Below, in pieces: positions 35,831 through 44,337 of a stretch of DNA of 64,000 bases (position 1 is its first letter; each line of letters opens with the position of its first letter). Below the pieces are notes generated by a model. It was given only the letters and a program-made list of their open reading frames with translations. It had not been told where the DNA came from and did not search any database. The DNA is taken from positions 1 to 64,000 of the forward strand of contig CACZQB010000056.1 of the NCBI GenBank assembly GCA_902783255.1, in the 5' to 3' direction. This DNA comes from Oscillospiraceae bacterium (GTDB lineage: Bacteria > Bacillota > Clostridia > Oscillospirales > UBA644). Position numbers and translations under genes: made by a program.

Positions 35831-36697
35831 CTATTCTCCGATTCCGAAAAACCGGGCGGCGTTTGCAAACATTATTTTTTCGGCAATTTTATCGGAAAAC
35901 GCGGCTGCGAACATAGAGTATATCTCAGTATAGCTGCCAACGTCGGTAAAGCCCTTCGGAACCGAAACGATGCCGTCAAGGTCTCCGCCTATTGCAATGC
36001 AGTCTTCTCCGCCGAGAGAGAGCATTTTTTCGGCGTGAGGCAGAAGATCTGAGAGCTTCGGATCGTCACATATTATATCCGGAAAAAGATTGAGTCCGCA
36101 AAGTCCGCCTCTGTGAAATATCTCGCGCAGCTGATCGTCTTCAAGATTTCTTTGCTTGTTATAAACAGATCTGCAGTTTGAGTGAGTGGCAATAAACGGT
36201 TTTGAGCATATTTTAACGAGGTCGTCAAAGCCGGCGTCGGAAAGATGTGAGCAGTCGGGCGTAATGCCGAGATCTTCGCACATTTTTACTGCTGCAACAC
36301 CTGTTTCGGTAAGACCTTTTTTATTGTCTCTCACTCCGCCGCAGGCAAGCTCGTTTTCGCCGTTGTGAACAAGACCGAAAACGCGAAGAGAATAGTCTGC
36401 TTTAAGTTTTTTCAGATTTTCGGGATCTCCGTCAATGCATCTGCCTCCTTCGGATGATACGATCGGCACGAAATTTAAGGCATTTTTTGCAACGGGCAAA
36501 AAATAATCCATTACCGAGCGGAAATACTCAAATCCGCTGTCTTTATATTCATCAGGCGTAAAAACAGCGCAGAGCTGATACGCTTTTTCGATTTTTTTTA
36601 ATCCGCTGTTGTTTATATGCATTGAAGTGTCGTCAAATCCGTTTTTCTTTGCGAACATAACGGTAGGCGTGTCGCAGTGAAGATCGATAAATTTCAT
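35831..36697 (-). CDS. Membrane dipeptidase-like protein (peptidase M19)
   Basis: A 288-residue zinc enzyme of the renal dipeptidase family. The segment DLHCDTP near the start carries two metal ligands; THSNCRSVYN, and LGGEDCIAIGGDLDG near the end, are typical of M19. A signal peptide is absent, so despite the family name it should be cytoplasmic, cleaving dipeptides, possibly D-containing. It lies between the YraN-like and phosphoesterase genes in the long housekeeping run. Confidence 0.88.
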   Translation of the reverse strand: MKFIDLHCDTPTVMFAKKNGFDDTSMHINNSGLKKIEKAYQLCAVFTPDEYKDSGFEYFRSVMDYFLPVAKNALNFVPIVSSEGGRCIDGDPENLKKLKADYSLRVFGLVHNGENELACGGVRDNKKGLTETGVAAVKMCEDLGITPDCSHLSDAGFDDLVKICSKPFIATHSNCRSVYNKQRNLEDDQLREIFHRGGLCGLNLFPDIICDDPKLSDLLPHAEKMLSLGGEDCIAIGGDLDGIVSVPKGFTDVGSYTEIYSMFAAAFSDKIAEKIMFANAARFFGIGE

Positions 36698-36720
36698 TTT
36701 GTCACCATAATGTGCAGATA

Positions 36721-37152
36721 TCAGCCGGCGTTTTCCTCATTATCGTTCGAGGCAAAACGTTCGTCAGCACACGTAAAATAGTTTTCGTAATATTTGAATT
36801 CTGTAATTTCTCTGTTTTCAGTAAATGTAATTGCGGCGGCGTCAAACCGTTTATTTAAACGATCAACGTCCACGCCTCTTTCTTCAAGTTCTCGCAGAAA
36901 TTCCGCTGCGGCTTTTACGAGAGAAAGCATTTTTTCTTTGTCTATATGCTTTTCGGGCGGTTCGTAATTCGATACGTTTGCGGATTTTACTTCAGTAAAA
37001 ACAAGCGTTTTGCCGTAAAGCGCTACAATATCAAGCTCATGCGGATGCCTTTCCCAGTTTCTCGCTACGATCTTGTAGCCGTTTTTCTTCATCCAGTCGG
37101 CGGTGATTTCCTCAAAATGATCGCCCGTGAGCCGTTTATCCGTTTTTTTCAT
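36721..37152 (-). CDS. YraN/UPF0102 family endonuclease-like protein
   Basis: A 143-residue protein of the PD-(D/E)XK-like fold. The N-terminal GDHFEEITADWMKKNGYKIVARNW and the active-site-like HELDIVALYGKTLVFTEVK (Glu, Asp, Glu, Lys) match UPF0102. The function is uncertain; it is often next to rnhB, as here. It starts one base after the rnhB stop codon. The C-terminus is longer than usual and acidic. Confidence 0.85.
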   Translation of the reverse strand: MKKTDKRLTGDHFEEITADWMKKNGYKIVARNWERHPHELDIVALYGKTLVFTEVKSANVSNYEPPEKHIDKEKMLSLVKAAAEFLRELEERGVDVDRLNKRFDAAAITFTENREITEFKYYENYFTCADERFASNDNEENAG

Positions 37153-37153
37153 G

Positions 37154-37747
37154 TCAGTGCATCTTTTTCAGAAATGATTTTCTGTATATATCGCATATTC
37201 CGTATTCCCGGATCTTTTCGTAATGCTTTTCGGTCGGATATCCTTTATGCTCGTCAAGCGCATACATCGGGTGTTTTTCCGCAAGCGTGAGCATATATCT
37301 GTCTCGCGTTACTTTGGCGATTATCGACGCGCATGCGATCGAAAGACTTTTTGAGTCGCCCTTTACAACACATTCAAAAGGAATTTTCAATCCTTTGCAT
37401 CTGTTTCCGTCCACAAGCGCGAATTCAGGTTTCGTTTCAAGCCCGTCGACCGCTCTTTGCATGGCAAGAAAAGTTGCATTTAGAATATTGAGACTGTCGA
37501 TCTCTTCGGGTGTGGCGAATGCCGCATACCAGCTTACTGCGCGCGAAATTATTATATCGTAAAGTTCTTCTCTTTTTTTCGGCGAGAGTTTCTTTGAATC
37601 GTCAGCGCCTTCTATTACGGCGTCTTTCGGCAAAATGACCGCGGCGGCGCAAACGGGGCCGCAGAGACAGCCTCTGCCCGCTTCGTCGATCCCGCAAAAC
37701 GCGGAATAAAGTTCGTGATATTTCGCGTCAAATCCGATATCAGTCAT
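37154..37747 (-). CDS. rnhB: Ribonuclease HII
   Basis: This enzyme removes ribonucleotides from RNA/DNA hybrids and single embedded ribonucleotides. The 197-residue protein has the GIDEAGRG motif (Asp21, Glu22) and further acidic residues in FALVDGNR and ACASIIAKVTRD. It lies between rbgA and the YraN-like gene, the usual ylqF-rnhB-yraN order of Bacillota. Confidence 0.96.
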   Translation of the reverse strand: MTDIGFDAKYHELYSAFCGIDEAGRGCLCGPVCAAAVILPKDAVIEGADDSKKLSPKKREELYDIIISRAVSWYAAFATPEEIDSLNILNATFLAMQRAVDGLETKPEFALVDGNRCKGLKIPFECVVKGDSKSLSIACASIIAKVTRDRYMLTLAEKHPMYALDEHKGYPTEKHYEKIREYGICDIYRKSFLKKMH

Positions 37748-37774
37748 TTTTAACCCCGATAATGTATTCCCCGA

Positions 37775-38644
37775 TCAGTTTATGTCGTCAGCTCTGTCAA
37801 GCGTTACACGTCCGATTTTTCCGCTTCGGAATTCATCGAGCAGCACGGCGGCTGTTCTTTCCGTATCGGTTTGTCCCCCCGATATGATAAATCCGCGTTT
37901 TTTTCCTATATGCGAAAGCAGATCCAGAGTGTTTTCCGTAAGCGGTAAAGTTAATTTGTATCTTTCCGCAAGCTGCTTTTCATAGCCGTATTTTTTCAGA
38001 ATATCGAGCAAACGGACGGCAAGCTCTTCAGAATCAAGTATTTCGTCCCGTATAGCTCCGGTTACCGCAAGCTTTTCGGCGGCGCTTCTGTTTTCTATTT
38101 TAGGCCAGAGTATCCCCGGCGTGTCAAGAATATCAAGCCCCTGAGCGCTTATCCATTGCTTTCCGCGGGTAACTCCGGGCCTGTCTTCGGCTTTCGTGCG
38201 TTTTGAACCGCAAATACTGTTTATAACGGTCGATTTGCCTGCGTTTGGAATGCCCAGCACCATTATTTTTATTGGTCTTCCTATCATTCCTCGCGCCGCG
38301 TTTTTTTCTGTTTTTTCGGCAAACGCCTTTTTTACCGCGTTTATAAACTCCGCATTCGCTTTTGCGCCTGTTGTTTTTGCGTTGAAAAGAATTGCCGGAA
38401 CTCCGATCTTTTTATACTCCGTGAGCCATTTTTCGTTCTGAGCGGGGTCTGCAAGATCGCTTTTGTTGAGAACGATCATTCCGGGTCGGTTCGCTTTTGC
38501 AAGCATTGGCGCGATATCGGGATTTCGAGAAGAAAGCGGTATTCTTGCGTCGAGGATCTCAACTGCCATATCGACCTGCCGTAAGCTCTCTTCGATCATC
38601 CTGCGGGCTTTTGTCATATGCCCGGGATACCAGTTTATATTCAA
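37775..38644 (-). CDS. rbgA: Ribosome biogenesis GTPase RbgA (YlqF)
   Basis: This 289-residue circularly permuted GTPase helps late 50S assembly. Its motifs appear in the expected permuted order: NKSDL (G4), then GIPNAGKSTVIN (G1), PGVTRG and DTPGILWP (G3). NWYPGHM at the start is typical. The stop of lepB overlaps its start by four bases (ATGA), so the two are coupled. Confidence 0.95.
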   Translation of the reverse strand: MNINWYPGHMTKARRMIEESLRQVDMAVEILDARIPLSSRNPDIAPMLAKANRPGMIVLNKSDLADPAQNEKWLTEYKKIGVPAILFNAKTTGAKANAEFINAVKKAFAEKTEKNAARGMIGRPIKIMVLGIPNAGKSTVINSICGSKRTKAEDRPGVTRGKQWISAQGLDILDTPGILWPKIENRSAAEKLAVTGAIRDEILDSEELAVRLLDILKKYGYEKQLAERYKLTLPLTENTLDLLSHIGKKRGFIISGGQTDTERTAAVLLDEFRSGKIGRVTLDRADDIN

Positions 38645-39270
38645 TCTATGGCTCCTATCTTATTGAAGGGGAAAAACCTGAGAAATACTTTGCCGAGCAG
38701 TGTTCTGACGTCAACGCTGCCGATATAGCGGCTGTCTACCGAGTCTGTCCTGTTGTCTCCCATAACAAAAACGTGGCCGGCGGGCACTTCATATGGATAT
38801 TCGATCGGTGCACCGTCGCGCTTTTTCGTAATGTTCCCGGTCAGATACGGTTCATTGAGCACAACGCCGTCAACTATGACCTGTCGTGTTTCTTCGTTTA
38901 TATCAACTACCTGACCTTCCGTGGCTATCACTCTTTTTACAAGGAGCTTGTTCTCACCGTGGATATAGCGGCGGGTAAGGTCGTTTGAAACAGGCTGAAA
39001 AACAACTATATCACCTTGTTTGGGCGTATAAAAAAGTTCCGAAACGAGGTATCTGTCTCCGTCCTGCATTGTAGGAACCATAGACGTTCCGTCAACATAG
39101 CCCGTTCTTACAACGAGAGTAAGAAGAAATACGGCGGCAACAACGGATGAGACGATTATATCGACAAAATAATCAAAAAAGCCCTGAACAAGCGTGTTTC
39201 CTTTTCCGGATTTCGGATCGGACGTTTCTTTTGAGGGTTCCGATGCGGTTTTTACTTCGTTATCGTCCAT
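38641..39270 (-). CDS. lepB: Signal peptidase I
   Basis: This membrane protease removes signal peptides. It has 209 residues: an acidic cytoplasmic tail, one membrane segment (about 36-56), then the catalytic Ser63 in GTSMVPT and the general base Lys112 in VKRVIA. GDNRTDSVDSRY is the family's box E. An AGGAG site precedes the ATG at 39270. It heads the lepB-rbgA-rnhB run after the rplS terminator. Confidence 0.95.
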   Translation of the reverse strand: MDDNEVKTASEPSKETSDPKSGKGNTLVQGFFDYFVDIIVSSVVAAVFLLTLVVRTGYVDGTSMVPTMQDGDRYLVSELFYTPKQGDIVVFQPVSNDLTRRYIHGENKLLVKRVIATEGQVVDINEETRQVIVDGVVLNEPYLTGNITKKRDGAPIEYPYEVPAGHVFVMGDNRTDSVDSRYIGSVDVRTLLGKVFLRFFPFNKIGAID

Positions 39271-39284
39271 TTTAATCTCCTAAA

Positions 39285-39332
39285 ATAAAAATAATGCGGT
39301 ATTCAACCGTAAACATAGTGAACACCGCATAA
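39285..39332 (-). terminator. Terminator after rplS
   Basis: On the reverse strand ATGCGGT-TTCA pairs with TGAA-ACCGCAT around a 12- or 13-base loop, followed by TTATTTTTATTTT. It separates rplS from lepB, though partial read-through may feed the downstream genes. Confidence 0.75.
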
Positions 39333-39448
39333 TTTACGCTGCCGGACAATGATCGTTATTCACCGTTACGGCGGGGAAAATCAATTCCGGGATACGGGAA
39401 ATTCCCGATTTACACCGGAGATCGACCGAAAACAGATTTCGGTTCCGA

Positions 39449-39793
39449 TCAGATCTTCTCTTTGACTTTGGCAGCCTTACCAACTCTGTCACGAAGATAA
39501 TACAGTTTGGCGCGACGAACGTTACCGTTACGGACTACCTCAACTTTTGCGATGTTGGGGGAGTGGATCGGGAAAGTCTTTTCTACGCCTACGCCGTATG
39601 CAACGCGGCGAACCGTTACGGTTTCAGACACGCCTCCGTTCTTCTTGGCAATTACGGTTCCTTCGAATACCTGTATTCTTTCGCGGGAACCTTCTTTGAT
39701 TTTCACATGGACTTTTACAGTGCTGCCGATGTCGAAAGGCAAAGCTTCTTCTCTGAGCTGGTCCTTGGTGAAAAGATCAAGTTTGTTTGACAT
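39449..39793 (-). CDS. rplS: 50S ribosomal protein L19
   Basis: A 114-residue ribosomal protein at the interface of the subunits. It begins with [11 protein letters not shown] and contains the L19 signature region [18 protein letters not shown] and [20 protein letters not shown]. The ATG at 39793 is picked since AGGAGG lies about 8 bases upstream. A longer open frame has no ribosome site. A promoter lies at 39871-39899, and the gap after the gene (39271-39448) has several hairpins. Confidence 0.97.
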   Translation of the reverse strand: MSNKLDLFTKDQLREEALPFDIGSTVKVHVKIKEGSRERIQVFEGTVIAKKNGGVSETVTVRRVAYGVGVEKTFPIHSPNIAKVEVVRNGNVRRAKLYYLRDRVGKAAKVKEKI

Positions 39794-39870
39794 CTTCTCT
39801 TCCTCCTGATTTAATTCAGTGCGCGAAGCGTTCATGCAGAGAGGGCAGAGGACCGCTTCATAAGCAATTA

Positions 39871-39899
39871 ATTATATCACAAAAAGCCGCTTATTTCAA
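39871..39899 (-). promoter_or_regulatory. Sigma-A promoter for rplS
   Basis: On the reverse strand TTGAAA (39899-39894) and TATAAT (39876-39871) are separated by 17 bases. The leader to the ATG is about 75 bases, long enough for an autogenous control element; none was recognised. Confidence 0.8.
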
Positions 39900-39942
39900 T
39901 AGCGTTTTATGAATTTATTGTGAATTATTGGTAAAAACAGGA

Positions 39943-41733
39943 CTATTCTTCGTCCTCCTCTTCTTCATATGGCGGAGCCAGTGGGATTACAGCGGTAAAC
40001 GCCGTGCCCTTGCCCACTTCGCTTTCAACGAGAATAGTGCCTTTCATAAGCTCTGCAAGCTCCCATGCGATCGAAAGCCCGAGCCCGGAACCAGTTTCGG
40101 AACCGCCGCGAGCCTTATCCGCTTTGTAAAATCTGTCGAAAATATACGGCAGGTCTTCTTCTGCGATCCCCACTCCCGTGTCTTTTACCGTGAGATATGC
40201 GTATCCGTCGTCTTTTTCCTCCGCGGTTACGGTTATTTTTCCGCCTGAAGGCGTGAATTTTATGGAATTGTCGAGCAGGATAATGATCATCTGGCGGAGT
40301 CTGTCGTAATCGGCAAGCACATACTCCATTTCGTGCGGCTCAAATTCGAGGGATATGCCTTTTTCTTCCGCAACGGGGCGAAGCTTCGCGGTGATATCAG
40401 CCGTCAGGTCTATTGCGTCTACGGGTTTGATCTCCATTACGATTTTGCCCGCTTTGTATTTTGATGTGTCCAGAAGATCTCTTACAAGGCGTTCAAGCGC
40501 GAGTGTTTCGGTCTCTATTCTTGTATAATACGCCTGTTTTTCCTCTTCGGTTTCCGCCGCACCGTCTATGAGCGCTTCCGCAGAGCCTTTTATTACTGTA
40601 AGAGGCGTTCTGAATTCATGCGAAACATTCGCAACGAAATCAGTTCTTAGCTGTTCAAGACGTTCCGACTGGCTTATGTCCCGCACTATCACAACAACGC
40701 CTTCGGTAATATCGTTGTTCTGGATCCTTGTTGCGGTGAATTTGAGAATATCTTTTCCGTTCAGAACGACCGTTTGCTTAATGCCCGTCTGCATTACCCT
40801 CATTATCATTTCTGTAACGGCAGGGTCTTCAAGCTGGTTCTGACCGCAAAGCTGAAGCAGTGCCGTATTGTAGCTCTGCAGATGCATGTTCGTATCGTAT
40901 GATGCAAGACCGTCGGATATGTTTTCGATGATGTTTGCAATTTTGTCTTTTTCGTTTTTCAGTCTCGTAAACGTTCCGCCGAGGTTATATGCAAGATGGT
41001 TCAGTGCGTGCGCAAGATCCTGAAGTTCCGTTTTGTCGTTTGTGCGAACACGTATCGAAAAATCGCCGTTTGCTATCTCGGTCGAGGCGCGGCACATCTC
41101 TTTTATCGGCTTTGTAAGATGAATACCGAGCAAAACGGCGATAATTACCGTTACGATAACGGCAACAACGAAAGTAAGAGTAAGAAAGATCACCGACGCC
41201 GAAAATGTTTCGTATATGTATTTGAGCGGAGAATGAACAAGCACTACGCCGAGAATTCGCTGACTGTCGGCGCCGTATGAGTCTTTTTCGTATATCGGCA
41301 CCGCAACGGTCATCGTCCGTTCTCCGAAATTTGATGAAAAATCGGTTGAAATGCTTTGATTGCCTTCAAAACACTGAGAAATTATATCCCGTTCTTTTTT
41401 TGTAAGCTGGCTTGTCGAAACAGGCCATGACGCATACTTGAGGGGAATGAAAAAACCGTCGGGTTTGCATATCCAGAGATTGGCGTTTACGATGCTCGAA
41501 ACAAGCGTGGCGTAATCCGGAAAATTCTTTGCTTTAAGAGTCGGTTCTTCAAGCGTATTTTCGCTTGAAATAAAATTGGCTATGCCGTTTGCGCAGTTGA
41601 GCAGCGCTTCGCTTTTATCACGGTAGGCGTAGTTGAAAAAAAGCGTCATAAAAACCGCGCTGGTGATTAAAACCACCAGCACAGTAACTGATATGAATAC
41701 GGCAATGACCTTTGATGAAAGGCTTTTAAACAT
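39943..41733 (-). CDS. Sensor histidine kinase (WalK/PhoR-like)
   Basis: A 596-residue membrane kinase. It has two membrane segments (about 10-32 and 179-203) with an extracytoplasmic sensor between them, a HAMP linker (about 204-256), a PAS domain (262-355), and a HisKA domain with the phospho-acceptor His372 in VSHEFRTPL. The ATPase half has NSIKFTP, DTGVGI and GSGLGLSI boxes. It directly abuts the response regulator gene upstream. The C-terminus is acidic. The signal sensed is unknown. Confidence 0.93.
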   Translation of the reverse strand: MFKSLSSKVIAVFISVTVLVVLITSAVFMTLFFNYAYRDKSEALLNCANGIANFISSENTLEEPTLKAKNFPDYATLVSSIVNANLWICKPDGFFIPLKYASWPVSTSQLTKKERDIISQCFEGNQSISTDFSSNFGERTMTVAVPIYEKDSYGADSQRILGVVLVHSPLKYIYETFSASVIFLTLTFVVAVIVTVIIAVLLGIHLTKPIKEMCRASTEIANGDFSIRVRTNDKTELQDLAHALNHLAYNLGGTFTRLKNEKDKIANIIENISDGLASYDTNMHLQSYNTALLQLCGQNQLEDPAVTEMIMRVMQTGIKQTVVLNGKDILKFTATRIQNNDITEGVVVIVRDISQSERLEQLRTDFVANVSHEFRTPLTVIKGSAEALIDGAAETEEEKQAYYTRIETETLALERLVRDLLDTSKYKAGKIVMEIKPVDAIDLTADITAKLRPVAEEKGISLEFEPHEMEYVLADYDRLRQMIIILLDNSIKFTPSGGKITVTAEEKDDGYAYLTVKDTGVGIAEEDLPYIFDRFYKADKARGGSETGSGLGLSIAWELAELMKGTILVESEVGKGTAFTAVIPLAPPYEEEEDEE

Positions 41734-42423
41734 TTATTTGACCTCGAACTTGTATCCGACGCCCCAGACCGTTTTAATGTCGAAATTCACGGACTGATTG
41801 AGATTCAGCTTCGTTCTGATACGCTTGATGTGCGTGTCAACGGTTCTCGTATCTCCGAAATATTCATAGCCCCAGATGTTTTCAAGAAGATGATCTCTTG
41901 TGAATACTCTGCCGGGGTTGGATGCGAACAGCCATATGATCTCTATTTCTTTCTTCGTCAAAACAACGGGGTTACCGTTTACGTAAGCCTCGTAGCTGTT
42001 CATGTCAACAACAAGTCCCGCAATTTCTATGCGTTTTGAGCGTTCGTCCGAAATATCATCGGTTACACGGCGCAATACTGCCTTTATGCGCGTCATTACC
42101 TCTCTGGGTGAAAACGGCTTCGGAATATAGTCATCCGCGCCGAGATCAAGACCCATTATGCGCTCCGCCTCTTCGTTTTTCGCGGAAACAATAATGATGG
42201 GAACACTGGAAGTCTGTCTGATCTGACGGCAAACGTCAAAACCGTTCATCTTCGGCATCATTACGTCGAGAAGAATAAGAATCGGGTTGAACTCCTTGAA
42301 CATTTTAAGCGTCTGCTCTCCGTCATATGCGCAGATGCATTTGTAACCTTCTTTTTGCGCATACGCCTTGAGGATATCAACTATATCCTTATTGTCGTCC
42401 GCGATGAGTATGATTTTATCCAT
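41734..42423 (-). CDS. OmpR/PhoB family response regulator
   Basis: A 229-residue DNA-binding regulator. The receiver domain has acidic residues near DDNKD and phospho-acceptor Asp53 in LLDVMMPK, with VSAKNEE and YIPKPFSPRE later. A winged-helix output domain follows (TKKEIEIIWLFASNPGRVFTRDHLLENIWG). Its stop codon is next to the kinase start. The group is probably transcribed from the promoter at 42465-42493. Cognate genes are unknown. Confidence 0.94.
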   Translation of the reverse strand: MDKIILIADDNKDIVDILKAYAQKEGYKCICAYDGEQTLKMFKEFNPILILLDVMMPKMNGFDVCRQIRQTSSVPIIIVSAKNEEAERIMGLDLGADDYIPKPFSPREVMTRIKAVLRRVTDDISDERSKRIEIAGLVVDMNSYEAYVNGNPVVLTKKEIEIIWLFASNPGRVFTRDHLLENIWGYEYFGDTRTVDTHIKRIRTKLNLNQSVNFDIKTVWGVGYKFEVK

Positions 42424-42464
42424 ACAGCGACCTCCGTAAAAAAAATTTCACTAATATATTAAAG

Positions 42465-42493
42465 ATTATATCATAAAAAGTCACGATTGTCAA
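42465..42493 (-). promoter_or_regulatory. Sigma-A promoter for the two-component operon
   Basis: On the reverse strand TTGACA (42493-42488) and TATAAT (42470-42465) are perfect, 17 bases apart. GGAGG lies ahead of the regulator start. Confidence 0.85.
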
Positions 42494-42573
42494 TCTTTTT
42501 TTTCCAATATGTTTAAAAACTTGCTGAAATTCGTAAAAAATTACGAAAAAATCGGGAAATGTGATTTTTCAGC

Positions 42574-44331
42574 CTACCTGAGCACTCCTATAAGGTCTCC
42601 TCTGCCGCATTTCAGCAGCGCTTCCCTGACAAGGGCGCGGTTTTTAGGGTTTTTATATTGCAGCAGCGCGCGCTGATACGCCTTTTCCTTTGCCGTTCGC
42701 GGCACATATACCGGCTCCATTGTGAAAGGATCGAGACCGGTATAAAACATTGCGGTCGAAACGGTGCCCGGCGTTGGATAAAAATCCTGGACCTGCTCGG
42801 GCTGATATCCTATGCTTTTGATGTATAACGCAAGGTTTACCGCATCGTTGAGCGTGCATCCGGGGTGTGATGACATGAGGTACGGAACGAGGAACTGATT
42901 GCACCCGAATTTTTTGTTCAGGGCAAAATATTTTTTATAAAACGATCTGTAATGCGAAAAATGCGGTTTTCCCATTTTTTCGAGAACTCTGTCGGAAGAA
43001 TGCTCCGGCGCAACTTTAAGCTGTCCGCTGATATGATATTTAATAAGCTCGTTGAAAAAATCATCTTTTTTGTCAAGCATCAGATAATCAAAGCGTATGC
43101 CCGAGCGGATAAACACTTTTTTTACGTTTGGCAGAGAACGAACCTCACGCAAAATATCGAGATATTCCGAATGATCCGCCTTTGCTGCGGCGCACGGTTC
43201 GGGCGCAAGACATTTTTTATCTTTACAAAGTGATTTTTTTGCGCAGGCGTTTTTTCTGAAATTTGCGGTCGGACCGCCTATGTCGTGTATATACCCTTTA
43301 TAATTTTTAAGCGTGGTGAGCAGTTTCGCTTCTTTTACAACCGACTCTTTCGATCTTGCGGTAATGTTCCTTCCCTGATGAAATACTATTGAACAGAAAT
43401 TGCATCCGCCGAAACATCCTCTGTTGTGCGTGATCGAAAACTCCACTTCCTTCAGCCCCGGCACGCCGCCGTCTTTTTCATACATCGGGTGATATGTTCT
43501 TGTATACGGCAAAGCGTATACCTCATCCATTTCAGCCTGAGTAAGCGGTTTTGACGGCACATTCTGCAAAACATACCTCAGTGAGTGCTTCTGCACAAGC
43601 GGTCTGCCGACAAACGCGTCCTGCTCGTTATACTGAATAAGAGTTGCTTCCGCGAACTTTTTTTTGTCTTTTTTAACTTCCTCGAAAGACGGACAGAAGA
43701 CTGCGTTTTCGGGTATGTTATCGGTAATAACGCATGTTCCCGCGATATCGGTTATCGTTTTCACGTCCTCACCGTCTGCAAGACGGCGGCAGATCTCTTT
43801 CATCGATCTTTCACCCATACCGAATGAGAGGATATCTGCGGATGAATCAACAAGAATCGAACGGCGCACCTCGTTTTGCCAGTAGTCGTAATGCGCAAAT
43901 CTGCGAAGTGACGCTTCAAGGCCGCCTATAACTATCGGAACGCTCCCGAAAGCTTCGCGGATCTTGTTGCAGTATACTATTACAGCGCGGTCCGGACGAA
44001 GACCTGCTTTTCCGCCCGGAGAATAGGCGTCGTGTTCCCTTCTGTTTTTTGCAACGGAGTAATGCGCTACCATGGAGTCTATGTTGCCCGAATTTACGAG
44101 AAATCCGTATTTCGGCTCTCCCAGCACTCTGAAAGAGTCAGGATTTTTCCAGTCGGGCTGCGAGATTATTCCGACGGTATGTCCCTGCGATTCAAGGACC
44201 CGCGAAATTATCGCCGTTCCGAAAGACGGGTGATCGACATACGCATCGCCCGTAACAAGGATAAAATCAAGTCTGTCTATCCCTCTTTCGTCCATATCAG
44301 CCCGGGATACCGGCATAAATACACTGTTCAT
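42574..44331 (-). CDS. YgiQ family radical SAM protein
   Basis: A 585-residue UPF0313/YgiQ protein. The iron-sulfur motif is CFGGCNFC, flanked by SITHNRG and a HQGR run. The N-terminal domain has [16 protein letters not shown], as in the family, and [10 protein letters not shown]. The reaction is unknown. A cysteine-rich stretch ([18 protein letters not shown]) in the middle could hold a further cluster. It lies six bases downstream of the FtsK gene. Confidence 0.92.
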   Translation of the reverse strand: MNSVFMPVSRADMDERGIDRLDFILVTGDAYVDHPSFGTAIISRVLESQGHTVGIISQPDWKNPDSFRVLGEPKYGFLVNSGNIDSMVAHYSVAKNRREHDAYSPGGKAGLRPDRAVIVYCNKIREAFGSVPIVIGGLEASLRRFAHYDYWQNEVRRSILVDSSADILSFGMGERSMKEICRRLADGEDVKTITDIAGTCVITDNIPENAVFCPSFEEVKKDKKKFAEATLIQYNEQDAFVGRPLVQKHSLRYVLQNVPSKPLTQAEMDEVYALPYTRTYHPMYEKDGGVPGLKEVEFSITHNRGCFGGCNFCSIVFHQGRNITARSKESVVKEAKLLTTLKNYKGYIHDIGGPTANFRKNACAKKSLCKDKKCLAPEPCAAAKADHSEYLDILREVRSLPNVKKVFIRSGIRFDYLMLDKKDDFFNELIKYHISGQLKVAPEHSSDRVLEKMGKPHFSHYRSFYKKYFALNKKFGCNQFLVPYLMSSHPGCTLNDAVNLALYIKSIGYQPEQVQDFYPTPGTVSTAMFYTGLDPFTMEPVYVPRTAKEKAYQRALLQYKNPKNRALVREALLKCGRGDLIGVLR

Positions 44332-44337
44332 ATCAGT

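Noticed and set aside
42525..42550. Weak hairpin TTCGTAA / TTACGAA after the two-component promoter
   Set aside because: Short AT-rich stem with no clear T run in a useful place; not strong enough to call a terminator.
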